A stretch of 47,689 nt of DNA from Planctomycetota bacterium (lineage in GTDB: Bacteria; Planctomycetota; B15-G4; JADJEK01), in assembly GCA_016213895.1 (NCBI GenBank), contig JACQZJ010000042.1:1-47689 (forward strand), read 5' to 3'. The position numbers were made by a program, and so were the translations under genes. Positions 1-8,180 of this stretch are shown piece after piece. The first letter of the stretch is position 1. Every line of letters begins with the position of its first letter. Under the pieces are notes generated by a model. The model was not told where the DNA came from. It saw only the letters and a list, made by a program, of their open reading frames with translations, and made no database searches.

Positions 1-13
1 CCGCGCCTCTACG

Positions 14-48
14 TTTCAGTCACGGTCCAGCGCGTGAAAGCACTGAAA
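14..48. other. Inverted repeat upstream of first gene
   Basis: A 7-base inverted repeat: TTTCAGT at 14-20 and ACTGAAA at 42-48, separated by 21 bases. It stands out because the arms are AT-rich in a GC-rich background. It could be a hairpin left over from the gene upstream of the window or an operator for the gene at 127. Nothing else supports either reading. Confidence 0.3.
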
Positions 49-60
49 TGGCCGGTATTT

Positions 61-85
61 GCGCCCATTTCCCGGCGCGGTTTTT
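61..85 (+). terminator. Weak terminator-like hairpin
   Basis: GCGCC at 61-65 pairs with GGCGC at 74-78 across an 8-base loop, followed closely by TTTTT at 81-85. The stem is short. It may end transcription of a gene lying before the window, or be chance in GC-rich DNA. Confidence 0.3.
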
Positions 86-126
86 GCTAGTGCTTCTCGG
101 GCGCCCGTTCTTGGCCGGAGGCTCGC

Positions 127-1596
127 GTGATCGCTTCGTTCGTGCTGCTGCCGCTCCTCCTCGCGGGCGCAGTGCCGGATGACGTGGTCCTGATCCGTAT
201 CGATCCGGACAAGGCGCAGAAGCAACTCTGGGTGGACGTCCACCGGCCTTCGACCGAGGCCGGGAAGATCTACGGCACGCTCGACGCCAGCGATCACAAG
301 TTCGAGAAAGCGGGCGGGAAGAAGCCCGTGCGCCACGTGTTCGCGGCCCAGTGGGATGGCGCCGGCCTCGAGGAGCTGGTCGTGGTGCGGGAGCACAAGA
401 AGAAGGCGGACCGGCGCCTGGAGCTGCGTGTCTACGGCTGGCCGGCCGTGGTGGGAGGAAACACCGGCGCCGTGCTGGCCAAGTCCTCGGGGGCCGATCT
501 CGGCAGCGCCGCGGGCGACGGCCGCATCGTGGCCCTCGGCCCGATCGACGCGGACGGCGACCACAAGGACGAGGTGATGGTGGTGCGGGAGGCGCTCGAC
601 GGTCGCCAGTGGTTCGAGATCCGCGCCCTGCCCGCGGGCAAGAACAAGCTCATGGGCGCGCCGCTCCTTTCGGACCAGACCTTCGGCCAGGCGGGCAGCG
701 ACGCGACGGTCAGCCTCTTCGGATCGGACGTGGACGGAGACGAGCAGCAGGACATCGTGGCGCTGCGCCGAGGAACGGGCGTACCGGACAGGCTCCTCGT
801 CTTCCACCTGCCCGCGCAGGTGAACGGCGAGACCGGGGAGCCTTTCCGCTCGGACCTCGACGTGTCGCCCGCGGACTTGGGCCAGATCCAGGGCATCTGG
901 CGCCAGAGGTCGGACCTGACGGAGAAGCACCGCGCGCTCTTCCTGATCGAGGGGCCGGCCGGCGCGCAGCGCTTGGAGCTGTGCGATCTGCCGCCCGCGG
1001 TCGGCTCGGACATCGGCGCGCCGCTGCTCGCGCACGGCGACATGAAGGTGAGCGGAGCGACCATTCCCGTGTTCGGCGCGTTCGGCGCGCGCGATGGCGT
1101 CGCGCCGCCGGAACCGTGGGAGCTGTTCCAGGGCGAGTGGCAGGCTTCCTTCTGGATCGTCTACAAGGACGGCTCGGGCGGGTTCATCGAGGAGTGGCTC
1201 GGCCCCTTCCCCGGCGTCACCGGCACGGTCGAGACCGTTCCCTTCCCATACCTGACGCTCGAGTTTCCGCCGGGCACGACCTACGGGATCACGCCGATCG
1301 AGGGCTACGTGACCGGCTGGGACGACGGCAACCAGGCGCTCTTCGCCCTGCCCGGCACCGCGCAGAGCCCGCAAGTGTGGTACTACCCGCCGATCGAGAT
1401 CGGGATCATCACGCTCGGCGACTACATCGACGTCACCTACCCCTGGGGGACGATCTCCAGGCCCGAGGGCCAGCTGCCCGTGATCCAGGGCGGCATCCCG
1501 GACGCGGGCGCGCCCTACATCGGCAACATCTGGCTGCCGGACAACGTCACGGCCATCGCCACGGTCTTCGCCTACAAGTTCGAGCGCGTGCCGTAG
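127..1596 (+). CDS. Secreted VCBS/FG-GAP-like protein, function unknown
   Basis: A 489-residue protein with a GTG start chosen because GGAGG lies at 117-121, five bases upstream. Residues 1-17 form a hydrophobic signal peptide, so it is exported. The N-terminal two thirds resembles FG-GAP/VCBS beta-propeller repeats: two calcium-loop motifs of the form DxDGDxxxD begin near residues 141 and 201, each followed by a short hydrophobic strand. The C-terminal third (about 340-489) is rich in Trp, Tyr, Pro and Gly and resembles no family I can name. No catalytic motif is visible. It is followed by the degraded toxin-antitoxin remnant and has no operon partner. The calcium-binding propeller reading is inferred from the motifs only. 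Confidence 0.75.
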   Translation: MIASFVLLPLLLAGAVPDDVVLIRIDPDKAQKQLWVDVHRPSTEAGKIYGTLDASDHKFEKAGGKKPVRHVFAAQWDGAGLEELVVVREHKKKADRRLELRVYGWPAVVGGNTGAVLAKSSGADLGSAAGDGRIVALGPIDADGDHKDEVMVVREALDGRQWFEIRALPAGKNKLMGAPLLSDQTFGQAGSDATVSLFGSDVDGDEQQDIVALRRGTGVPDRLLVFHLPAQVNGETGEPFRSDLDVSPADLGQIQGIWRQRSDLTEKHRALFLIEGPAGAQRLELCDLPPAVGSDIGAPLLAHGDMKVSGATIPVFGAFGARDGVAPPEPWELFQGEWQASFWIVYKDGSGGFIEEWLGPFPGVTGTVETVPFPYLTLEFPPGTTYGITPIEGYVTGWDDGNQALFALPGTAQSPQVWYYPPIEIGIITLGDYIDVTYPWGTISRPEGQLPVIQGGIPDAGAPYIGNIWLPDNVTAIATVFAYKFERVP

Positions 1597-1669
1597 CGGG
1601 CGCGGCCGCGGGCTGAGCCAGGGGCGGTGGACCAGGCGAACGGCTTGAGCAGGATAGAGCTGGAGGCAC

Positions 1670-1981
1670 ATCACGCTCGCCATCCTCCGGGACAAGCACG
1701 GCGCGATCGCGGACGCGTGCGCCAGACACGGCGTCTCGCGGCTCTACGTGTTCGGCTCGGCGCTTCGCGACGACTACCGTCCCGATGAAAGCGACATCGA
1801 CCTTCTCGTCGAGTTCCAGCCGATGAGCCCCTTCGCTCTCGCCGACGCGTACTTCGGGCTGCTGGACCAGCTCCGAGCGGTCCTCGGCGCGAAGGTCGAT
1901 CTGGTCATGGCCGCGGCGTTGCGGAACCCCTACATCGCCGCCGAGGTGAAGCGGACCCGGCAGGTTCTGTATGCCGCGTGA
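1670..1981 (+). CDS. MNT-domain nucleotidyltransferase (MntA-like antitoxin), start unclear
   Basis: A small minimal-nucleotidyltransferase protein of about 100 residues. The active-site signature is present: a GS dipeptide in VFGSALR followed by the DID aspartate pair in SDIDLLVEF. In this family such proteins act as antitoxins that AMPylate a HEPN toxin encoded next door. The open frame runs upstream of the only canonical start (GTG 1748) back to a stop at 1655-1657, and the extra residues match the usual N-terminal helix and first strand. No ATG, GTG or TTG occurs in that stretch. GGAGG at 1662-1666 points to initiation at ATC 1670 or ACG 1673, or to loss of the original start codon. The stop overlaps the start of the HEPN remnant in the usual antitoxin-toxin arrangement. 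Confidence 0.65.
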   Translation: MTLAILRDKHGAIADACARHGVSRLYVFGSALRDDYRPDESDIDLLVEFQPMSPFALADAYFGLLDQLRAVLGAKVDLVMAAALRNPYIAAEVKRTRQVLYAA

Positions 1982-2170
1982 GGCGTTTGCCTGCTGTTCG
2001 CGCGCGTGGCCCAGGCGCGGCGCATCGTCGCCTTCCGGAATCACCTGACGCTCGAGTACGCCACGGTCGATGACGCCGTCGTGTGGGCCGTTGCGAACCG
2101 AGACGTGCCCCTGCTCGGCCAGGAGTGCGCGAGCCTCCTGGCGCGGCTCGAGGAGGAGGGCCGGGACTGA
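1971..2170 (+). pseudogene. Remnant of HEPN (HepT/DUF86-like) toxin gene
   Basis: ATG 1971 overlaps the stop of the MNT gene and begins MPREAF, a typical HEPN start, but this frame ends at TGA after 26 codons. The C-terminal end of a HEPN protein continues in another frame to the TGA at 2168-2170: it reads RIVAFRN, then YATVDDAVVWA, then a Leu-rich helix, as in HepT/DUF86 proteins. The middle of the gene, including most of the helical bundle, is missing, so the join is an internal deletion with a frame change. The RNase motif is also broken: the position expected to be His in R-N-x-L-x-H is Leu (RNHLTL). The toxin is almost certainly dead. The surviving MNT gene may be a relic or may serve another toxin. 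Confidence 0.7.
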
Positions 2171-2323
2171 CCCAGCCCCGCGCGAACCGCGGGTTTCCTC
2201 GCTGCCGGGAAGCCGGGTCAGTCGAATCCAGGAAATCCTGAAGCCGTTGGCGCGGCGGCGGGATACTGGTGACCGGACGCGATTCACGCGGGTCTCTCGC
2301 GGTTTCGGGACGCCGGGTAGCAC

Positions 2324-5300
2324 ATGGACGTGAAGACCCTCCTCACCCACGCCGGTTTCGTCCGGGCGCTGGCGCGGAGCCTGGTCCGGGAAGAGAGCGG
2401 CGCGGCGGACGTGGAGCAGCAGACCTGGCTGGCCGCGCTCGAGCATCCGCCCGGACCAGAGAAGCCGCTCCGCGCCTGGCTGGCGCGGGTCGCCCGGAAC
2501 TTCGCGCGCCGCGGCTTCCGCGACGAGACCCGCCGCCGGGCGCGCGAGGCTTCGCTCCCATCCGAGGCCGTGCCGTCGCCCGAGGAGATTCTGGAGCGCG
2601 AGGAGGCGCGTCGGCACATGGTCGAGGCCCTGCTCGACCTGGAGGAGCCATACCGCTCCACGATCCTGCTGCGCTTCTACGAGGACCTGCCGGTCTCGCA
2701 AGTGGCGCTGCGGCTCGGCGTGCCGCGCGCGACGGTCAAGACGCGCATCGCGCGCGGCCTGGCGCGACTGCGCGGCCGCTTGGACGCCCGCTACGGCGGC
2801 GAACGGAAGGGGTGGTGCCTCGCGCTCGCACCTCTTGCGGGGCTCGAGGCCAAAGCGGCCGCTTCGCTGCTCAGCGCAACAACGGGAGCGCTCGCCATGA
2901 CTGCCAAGGTGAAGGTCGCAGGTGCAGCCGTCCTTCTGCTCGGCGGGACGCTCGTCGTGTGGCAAGTCCTTCGCGACGAGCCAGCGTACGAGGTCACGAT
3001 CGCGCACTCGACCGAGCCGCCCGTGTCAGCCGGGAACCCGGTCGAGATCAGCGGCACGACCAACGGCGCCGGCGCGGCCGGGGCGGTCGCCGAGGCTCCT
3101 CCCGCGCCGGACCGGGCGGCCGTTCGCGTCCAGCGCTGCCTCTCCGGCACGGTCAGGGACAGGAGCACGGACGAGCCCGTGCGTGCGTTCGACATCACGG
3201 TCTTCCGTCGCGCGCGCGCGAGGACTTCATCGACCGAGGTCGCCCATCGCACCGTACGCCACGAGGAGGGCTCCTTCTCGATACCCGTGGACGAGGCAGG
3301 CCTGTACTCCATTACAGTGCGGTCGTCGCGCCACCTCCCGCAATCGCTGCGCGACCTGGACGTGCCGGAAGACGGGCTGAGCGGAATCCTGGTCCGTCTC
3401 GATCCGGGCATGGCCGTCATTGGCCGGGTCCTCTGCGGAGAGACGGGGGAACCCGTGCCAGGGGCCATCGTGGCCGCGACCCAGTTTCCCGGCCTGTCGG
3501 ATCTCCTGGGGCTCGTCCTGGGCTTCGACGAGGCCGAAGCGCACGCCACCACGGACGACCAGGGCCGATTCGTTCTGCGAGGACTCAAGCGGCGCCAGCA
3601 GATCGTCGCCGCCTTGCACCCCGAGTTCGCCGAGGGCTTTCGCGAGATCGCGCCCGACCGGCCGGACGCCGGGGACATCCATCTCGGTCGCGGGCATCGG
3701 TTATTCGGCCGCACCCGCACGGACGCGGGCGCGCCCGCCGCCGGAGTCGCGATCCACGTCTCCGGCTCGGGCACGCCGGTAAGCCGCACGGTGCTGACCG
3801 GGGCGGAGGGGGAGTATCGCAGCCCCCCGGTCGCCCCGGGGTGGGTGCACGTGCGGGCCATGCTGCCCACTGCCGCGGGCAACGGTTCGGGCGGGTTCAC
3901 CGAGGAGTGGAAGAGCGTCGAGGTTCTCGATCAGAACGTCGAGGTCGATTTCGGCGTGAGCGTTGAGCACGTCACCTGGCGGGGAAACGTCCTCGACTGC
4001 GACGGCGAGCCGCTGCCCAATGCCCGGCTCTACATCACGCCGCGGGAGGCAGCCCCGCGCGGCCTACCGATCCGCAGAAGGTCGCACTCCGTCGCCTGCG
4101 GCGAGGAAGGCGAGTTCGTGGCGCGGAAGCTCCTGCCAGGCACGTATGGAGTCGAGATCTGGTTCCGGAATCACGCGGAGAAGGTGGACTGGGGGGACAC
4201 CCGCTTTGATGCGCCCGGCACTGTGGAGAGAGATGTCCGCATCTCCGGCGGCCTGATCGCTGGTGTCGTCGTGGATGGCCGCACCGGGACTCCGATCTCG
4301 ACGCCCGATGGAAGCGTGCTGGCCTCGACCGGTATGAGTGACATCCGGGTCTTCATGACCACGATCGGCCCGGGAGGACGGTTCCGCCTGACGGGTCTGC
4401 CGGCCGGCACCTACGGCGTCTCGGCTGCGGTTTCGGGATACCCTGCGGGAAACGTGTCAGGAGTGGTGCTCGAGGAGAGCGAGAAGATCGATGACCTGTG
4501 CATCAAGCTCCTCCCCGGCGGCATCCTCCGGCTGCGCCTCGCCGGGTTCGTGGCCGGGGGCATCGATGAGTACCGTCTCGACGTGAGGGGAGTCGGCTCG
4601 TCCGGGGGGATGTCCGGCTGGCTGGCGCAGGACGGATCCTGTGACAAGGAGGTGCACCTGCGCCCGGGACAGTACCACGCGACCCTCTCCGTTGAGGGCT
4701 GTGGCGTGGCGGAACGTGACCTCGAGATCGTGTGCGGCCAAACGACCGAGCTGCCTATCGGTCCGGAGGACCTGAAGAGCGCGGTGCGGACGTTCGAGGT
4801 CGCCGGCAGCATCGCGCGAGCGGACGGCGTGCCGCTGGCTGGGGCGACGCTCCTCCTCCTGGACAGCGAGGCCGCTCCGAGCGGAGGAGCGCGTGAGATC
4901 ATCAGGTTCGTCGCGGACTCGGACGGTCGTTTCCGGGCCAGCGGGCTGCCGGCCGGATCCTGGTCCGTGCATGCGACCTTCACGCAGGGCGGCGAGTTCG
5001 TCTTTCCAGACTTGACCATCGATCCGGACGGCCCGGATCTCGTCACGCTCGACCTCGTGCTGCCTTCCGGGGAAGTGTCGGGGGCGCTCCGCGACCGGCA
5101 TAGCGGACGGTTCTTCGACGACGGCGGTCCTGTCTGGTGGGTCTTCTTGCGGAGCACTCGGACGGGCGAACAAGTTGCTGCGCTGCAGGGAGGACACAGA
5201 GGACGGCGCTTCATCCTGGTGGGCGTGCCGGAGGGCGAGTACTGGCTCGAGGTCACTGCCGTGGGGTATCAGGACTACCGGTCGGCGGCCTTCACTGTCG

Positions 5301-5599
5301 GGCCGGAGCAGCACCTCGACTTGAAGGACATCGAACTGGACCCTGCTGGAGTCCTCGACCTCGAGGTCGTGGATCAGGACGGGCGGCGCGTCACGGCCTT
5401 CCATGTCGTCTGGGATGGCAAGGAGCTGCCGCATCACCAGTACGTGGAGCGGTCGCTCGGCGTCTTGCGCTGCTCCGGCCTGCCGCTCGGGGAGGTCACG
5501 ATCTGCGTCAGGGCGGAGGGGTTCCTGGACCAGGACGTGACGACTCGCCTCGAACCAGGGCAGCCCGGAAGGGTGAAGGTCGTGCTGGAGCGGCCGTAG
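2324..5599 (+). CDS. Membrane-tethered ECF sigma factor fused to carboxypeptidase-regulatory-like repeats
   Basis: A 1091-residue protein. Residues 1-160 are an ECF sigma factor: region 2 with its WLARVARN segment, a linker, then region 4 (YRSTILLRFYEDLPVSQVA, and an HTH ending in TVKTRIARGLARL). Residues about 197-217 form one transmembrane helix. The rest, predicted outside the cytoplasm, holds about nine beta-sandwich units of the carboxypeptidase-regulatory/CnaB type, each opening with a GxVxD-like strand, at residues near 274, 364, 461, 552, 645, 737, 826, 918 and 1010, a period of about 92. The likely role is transcription control by an outside-facing sensor. Release of the sigma part would need proteolysis or another conformational switch. 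A GGGAG precedes an internal ATG at 2897 just before the helix, so a separate second product is possible but the frame is unbroken. No anti-sigma gene is adjacent. Confidence 0.85.
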   Translation: MDVKTLLTHAGFVRALARSLVREESGAADVEQQTWLAALEHPPGPEKPLRAWLARVARNFARRGFRDETRRRAREASLPSEAVPSPEEILEREEARRHMVEALLDLEEPYRSTILLRFYEDLPVSQVALRLGVPRATVKTRIARGLARLRGRLDARYGGERKGWCLALAPLAGLEAKAAASLLSATTGALAMTAKVKVAGAAVLLLGGTLVVWQVLRDEPAYEVTIAHSTEPPVSAGNPVEISGTTNGAGAAGAVAEAPPAPDRAAVRVQRCLSGTVRDRSTDEPVRAFDITVFRRARARTSSTEVAHRTVRHEEGSFSIPVDEAGLYSITVRSSRHLPQSLRDLDVPEDGLSGILVRLDPGMAVIGRVLCGETGEPVPGAIVAATQFPGLSDLLGLVLGFDEAEAHATTDDQGRFVLRGLKRRQQIVAALHPEFAEGFREIAPDRPDAGDIHLGRGHRLFGRTRTDAGAPAAGVAIHVSGSGTPVSRTVLTGAEGEYRSPPVAPGWVHVRAMLPTAAGNGSGGFTEEWKSVEVLDQNVEVDFGVSVEHVTWRGNVLDCDGEPLPNARLYITPREAAPRGLPIRRRSHSVACGEEGEFVARKLLPGTYGVEIWFRNHAEKVDWGDTRFDAPGTVERDVRISGGLIAGVVVDGRTGTPISTPDGSVLASTGMSDIRVFMTTIGPGGRFRLTGLPAGTYGVSAAVSGYPAGNVSGVVLEESEKIDDLCIKLLPGGILRLRLAGFVAGGIDEYRLDVRGVGSSGGMSGWLAQDGSCDKEVHLRPGQYHATLSVEGCGVAERDLEIVCGQTTELPIGPEDLKSAVRTFEVAGSIARADGVPLAGATLLLLDSEAAPSGGAREIIRFVADSDGRFRASGLPAGSWSVHATFTQGGEFVFPDLTIDPDGPDLVTLDLVLPSGEVSGALRDRHSGRFFDDGGPVWWVFLRSTRTGEQVAALQGGHRGRRFILVGVPEGEYWLEVTAVGYQDYRSAAFTVGPEQHLDLKDIELDPAGVLDLEVVDQDGRRVTAFHVVWDGKELPHHQYVERSLGVLRCSGLPLGEVTICVRAEGFLDQDVTTRLEPGQPGRVKVVLERP

Positions 5600-5627
5600 G
5601 GAGCGGCAGCTCGTTGCAGCGGCGCGC

Positions 5628-8180
5628 TCAGTACGCCAACGCCTTCTCCACGCGATCGAGGTGCGCGGGGTCGCCCTGATGCTGTTCCCGAGCGATCTTG
5701 AACAGCTCGGCGAACACGTGCCAGGGCACGAAGTAGAGGAGAGGCCGCGCGCCTTTCACGTCGGCCTCGAGGTACGGCGACTGAGGCGCGCGCTCGGCGA
5801 GGAGGAGCACGAGAGCGGCGGCATCCTGCATGACTCCCTGGGACGCCGCGGCGAGCGCCAGGCCGGCGAGCGCCTCGTTCACGCCGAGCTCGGCCTCGTC
5901 CGCGGGCGCCTGCGCCAGGCGGGCGCGGGCGTAGTAGAAGGCCGCGCCCGACACGTTCTGCGCCGCGGCCTCGGCCCGGCCGCGCAAGAGCAGCGTGCGC
6001 CTGCGGCTCTCGTCGATCGCGAGGGCGGCATCGAGCAGCTCGATGGCCTGGAAGGGTCGCTCCACGTGGATGTCCACTTCGGCCAGGACCTCGAGCACGG
6101 GCGAGGCCGTGGGCGCGCGGTGCGCTGCCCTCTTCGCCAGATCGAGAGCGCGCGCGGAGAGGCCGGTGTTCTGCTCGGGCAGGAGGCGCGCGAACTCGAG
6201 GATGGCTTTCGCCCCTTGGGCCAGGAAGAAGGCGTCCTCTTCGTGGCGCTCGAGGCCGAGCCCAAGCTGCCGCCCGAGCTCCAGCACGAGATCGGCGGGC
6301 GCTCGTTCACCACCGCCCCGCGCCTCGCGCACCAGGGCGGCCGCGAGGCGGCCGCGGTACTCGGAGACCTGGGGCGCCCACGCGGTCGCCTGCTCGAGCA
6401 GGCGCGCCTCCTCGGCCGGACTGCCGCGCGCCAGGCGGATGATCTCGGCCGAGCGGGCGTTGACATCTGCGAGCAGGCGGAGGGCGTCGTCGTAGGCCAG
6501 CCGGCAGAAGGCGAGCGCGGCGAGCGCCGCCAGAGCAATCTTGCCGACGCGCGGCCTGCCCGAGGCGGATCGCTCCGCGCCGCGCGCCGCATCGGCTGGC
6601 GCCGCGCGCGCGAGCAGGAACACGGTCCCGGCCACGAGCGCGAGCAGGAGCAGCGTCTCGAGCCGCGCGCGCTCGGCCGCGACCTGCGCGCCAAAGGCCG
6701 CGCGCGTGGCTGCGCCCGCCGGATCGAGGAAGAGGTGCAGGCCGAGAAACGGCAGGAAGACGGCCGCGGCCGCGCCGAGCGCACGTATTCTGCCGGCCGC
6801 GGGCAGAAGGAGCAGGAAGGGCAGAGCCACCCAGAGGTGTGCGGCCGAGCCCAGGCTGAAGAGCGCGGCGGAAAAGGCCGCGCCGCAGAGGATGCCGCGC
6901 GCGGCCGGTCCCGGCTCGCTTTCCTCCGTCTCCCGCGGGGCAGCGGCTCTTCCGGCGAGCCAGCCGGCCGCGGCGAAGAGCAGCAGGCGCGAGATGGACC
7001 CGGGCACGGAGAGCAGGCCGTCCAGGTAGTTGGCGACCAGACCTCCGGCGAGTCCGGCCGCGAGCGCGGGGTCGGCCCCCAACGCGCTCGCGCGCCGTGA
7101 CCTTCTCGCGGCGAGCAGCGCGCCGATGACCAACAGAAGGAGAGCGAGGGGCGCGACCAGGCCGCGCGTGTAGCAGAGGTCGAGGGGATCGCTGTGCAGG
7201 CGATCGACGCGCCGCGCGCCGCCGAGGCGGCGCTGCAGCTCCTCGCTGATCTGCTGCGTGAACAGGGGGCCGACCGTGTCCGGCCCGCGGCCGAGCAGCA
7301 GGTGCTCGGGCTCGGCGAGGACCGCGGCCGCCGCGTCGCGGTAGAGCAGCCCGCGGACCTCCATCTCGCGCCCGAGGAACTCCGAGGCGATGCGGCTTGG
7401 CAGGGAGTCCGCGGGCAGGAGGCCGCGCAGCGGCGTGCACGCGGCCGCGAGCAGAAGCGCGACGAGCGCGCCCGTGGCGAGGAGAAGGACGCGGCGGCGG
7501 GCGGGCTCGGCCGCGATGGCGACCAGGGCGACGCCCAGAAGCGCTGCGAGAAGCGCGACGCGCGATCCCGTGAGGAGCAGCCCCAGGGCGAGCAGGCCGG
7601 CGAGCGCGCCGCCGAGCCGGCCGCGTGCGCGCGCCACCGCCAGCGGCAAGAGCACGGCGAGCTGCGAGCCGAGGAAGGTCGGCCCGCCGGTGAAGGCCGC
7701 GGCGCGCGTGGCCGCGGCTTGGGCCGCGAACGGGACTTCGAAGCCCAATGACTGGGCGCCGCCCAGGAGCGCGGCCGCGGCGCCGCCGAGGAGCAGCACG
7801 TCGGCGAAGAGCCGGGACAGCCCGGGCTTCGCGGCCACGCCCGCGGCGAGAAGGAAGACTCCCATCAGCCCGATATCGGTCGCGAGCCCGGCCTGGCGCA
7901 GGTACTCGCCCGCCATGGCCGTGGCCGGGATCTCTGAGCCGAGCGCGGCAGAGATCGACGCCAACAGGTAGAGACACGCGGCGAGGAGCGGCAGCCCCAG
8001 ACGCAGGAGGAAGGCGGGCCGCAGCAGCACGGCGATCAGGCCGGCGCTGCCGAGCAGCCGCAGGATGATGACGCGGTCTTCTTCGAAGCCGCGGCTGCTA
8101 TGCGGATTGGCGAGGATCGGCACCACGGCGGCGGCGACCAGCAGGATGGCGGCTCCGGCCCGGCCCGCGGCGCGGCTCAT
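5628..8180 (-). CDS. O-antigen ligase family protein with C-terminal TPR-like region
   Basis: An 850-residue inner-membrane protein. Roughly residues 8-590 contain more than ten hydrophobic helices in the Wzy/WaaL-type O-antigen ligase/polymerase pattern. Family landmarks are TGSR at 204-207, the RGPD segment at 298-301 and the HSDPL motif at 329-333 in the large periplasmic loop, where the His is the expected catalytic residue. Residues about 600-850 are helical and Ala/Leu-rich with tetratricopeptide-like spacing. The family joins or polymerises undecaprenyl-linked glycans in the periplasm. The start overlaps the stop of the speE-like gene by ATGA, so it is translated with the polyamine genes upstream. 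Its glycan acceptor cannot be told from sequence. Confidence 0.85.
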   Translation of the reverse strand: MSRAAGRAGAAILLVAAAVVPILANPHSSRGFEEDRVIILRLLGSAGLIAVLLRPAFLLRLGLPLLAACLYLLASISAALGSEIPATAMAGEYLRQAGLATDIGLMGVFLLAAGVAAKPGLSRLFADVLLLGGAAAALLGGAQSLGFEVPFAAQAAATRAAAFTGGPTFLGSQLAVLLPLAVARARGRLGGALAGLLALGLLLTGSRVALLAALLGVALVAIAAEPARRRVLLLATGALVALLLAAACTPLRGLLPADSLPSRIASEFLGREMEVRGLLYRDAAAAVLAEPEHLLLGRGPDTVGPLFTQQISEELQRRLGGARRVDRLHSDPLDLCYTRGLVAPLALLLLVIGALLAARRSRRASALGADPALAAGLAGGLVANYLDGLLSVPGSISRLLLFAAAGWLAGRAAAPRETEESEPGPAARGILCGAAFSAALFSLGSAAHLWVALPFLLLLPAAGRIRALGAAAAVFLPFLGLHLFLDPAGAATRAAFGAQVAAERARLETLLLLALVAGTVFLLARAAPADAARGAERSASGRPRVGKIALAALAALAFCRLAYDDALRLLADVNARSAEIIRLARGSPAEEARLLEQATAWAPQVSEYRGRLAAALVREARGGGERAPADLVLELGRQLGLGLERHEEDAFFLAQGAKAILEFARLLPEQNTGLSARALDLAKRAAHRAPTASPVLEVLAEVDIHVERPFQAIELLDAALAIDESRRRTLLLRGRAEAAAQNVSGAAFYYARARLAQAPADEAELGVNEALAGLALAAASQGVMQDAAALVLLLAERAPQSPYLEADVKGARPLLYFVPWHVFAELFKIAREQHQGDPAHLDRVEKALAY

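Noticed and set aside
16-1695. Long minus-strand open frame opposite the VCBS-like gene
   Set aside because: Its product is Arg/Val/Ala-rich with no motif, as expected from antisense reading of GC-rich coding DNA; the plus-strand gene has a Shine-Dalgarno, a signal peptide and calcium-loop motifs.
5661-7100. Long plus-strand open frame opposite the O-antigen ligase
   Set aside because: Gly/Arg/Glu-rich shadow; the minus-strand ligase has membrane helices and family motifs over the same bases.
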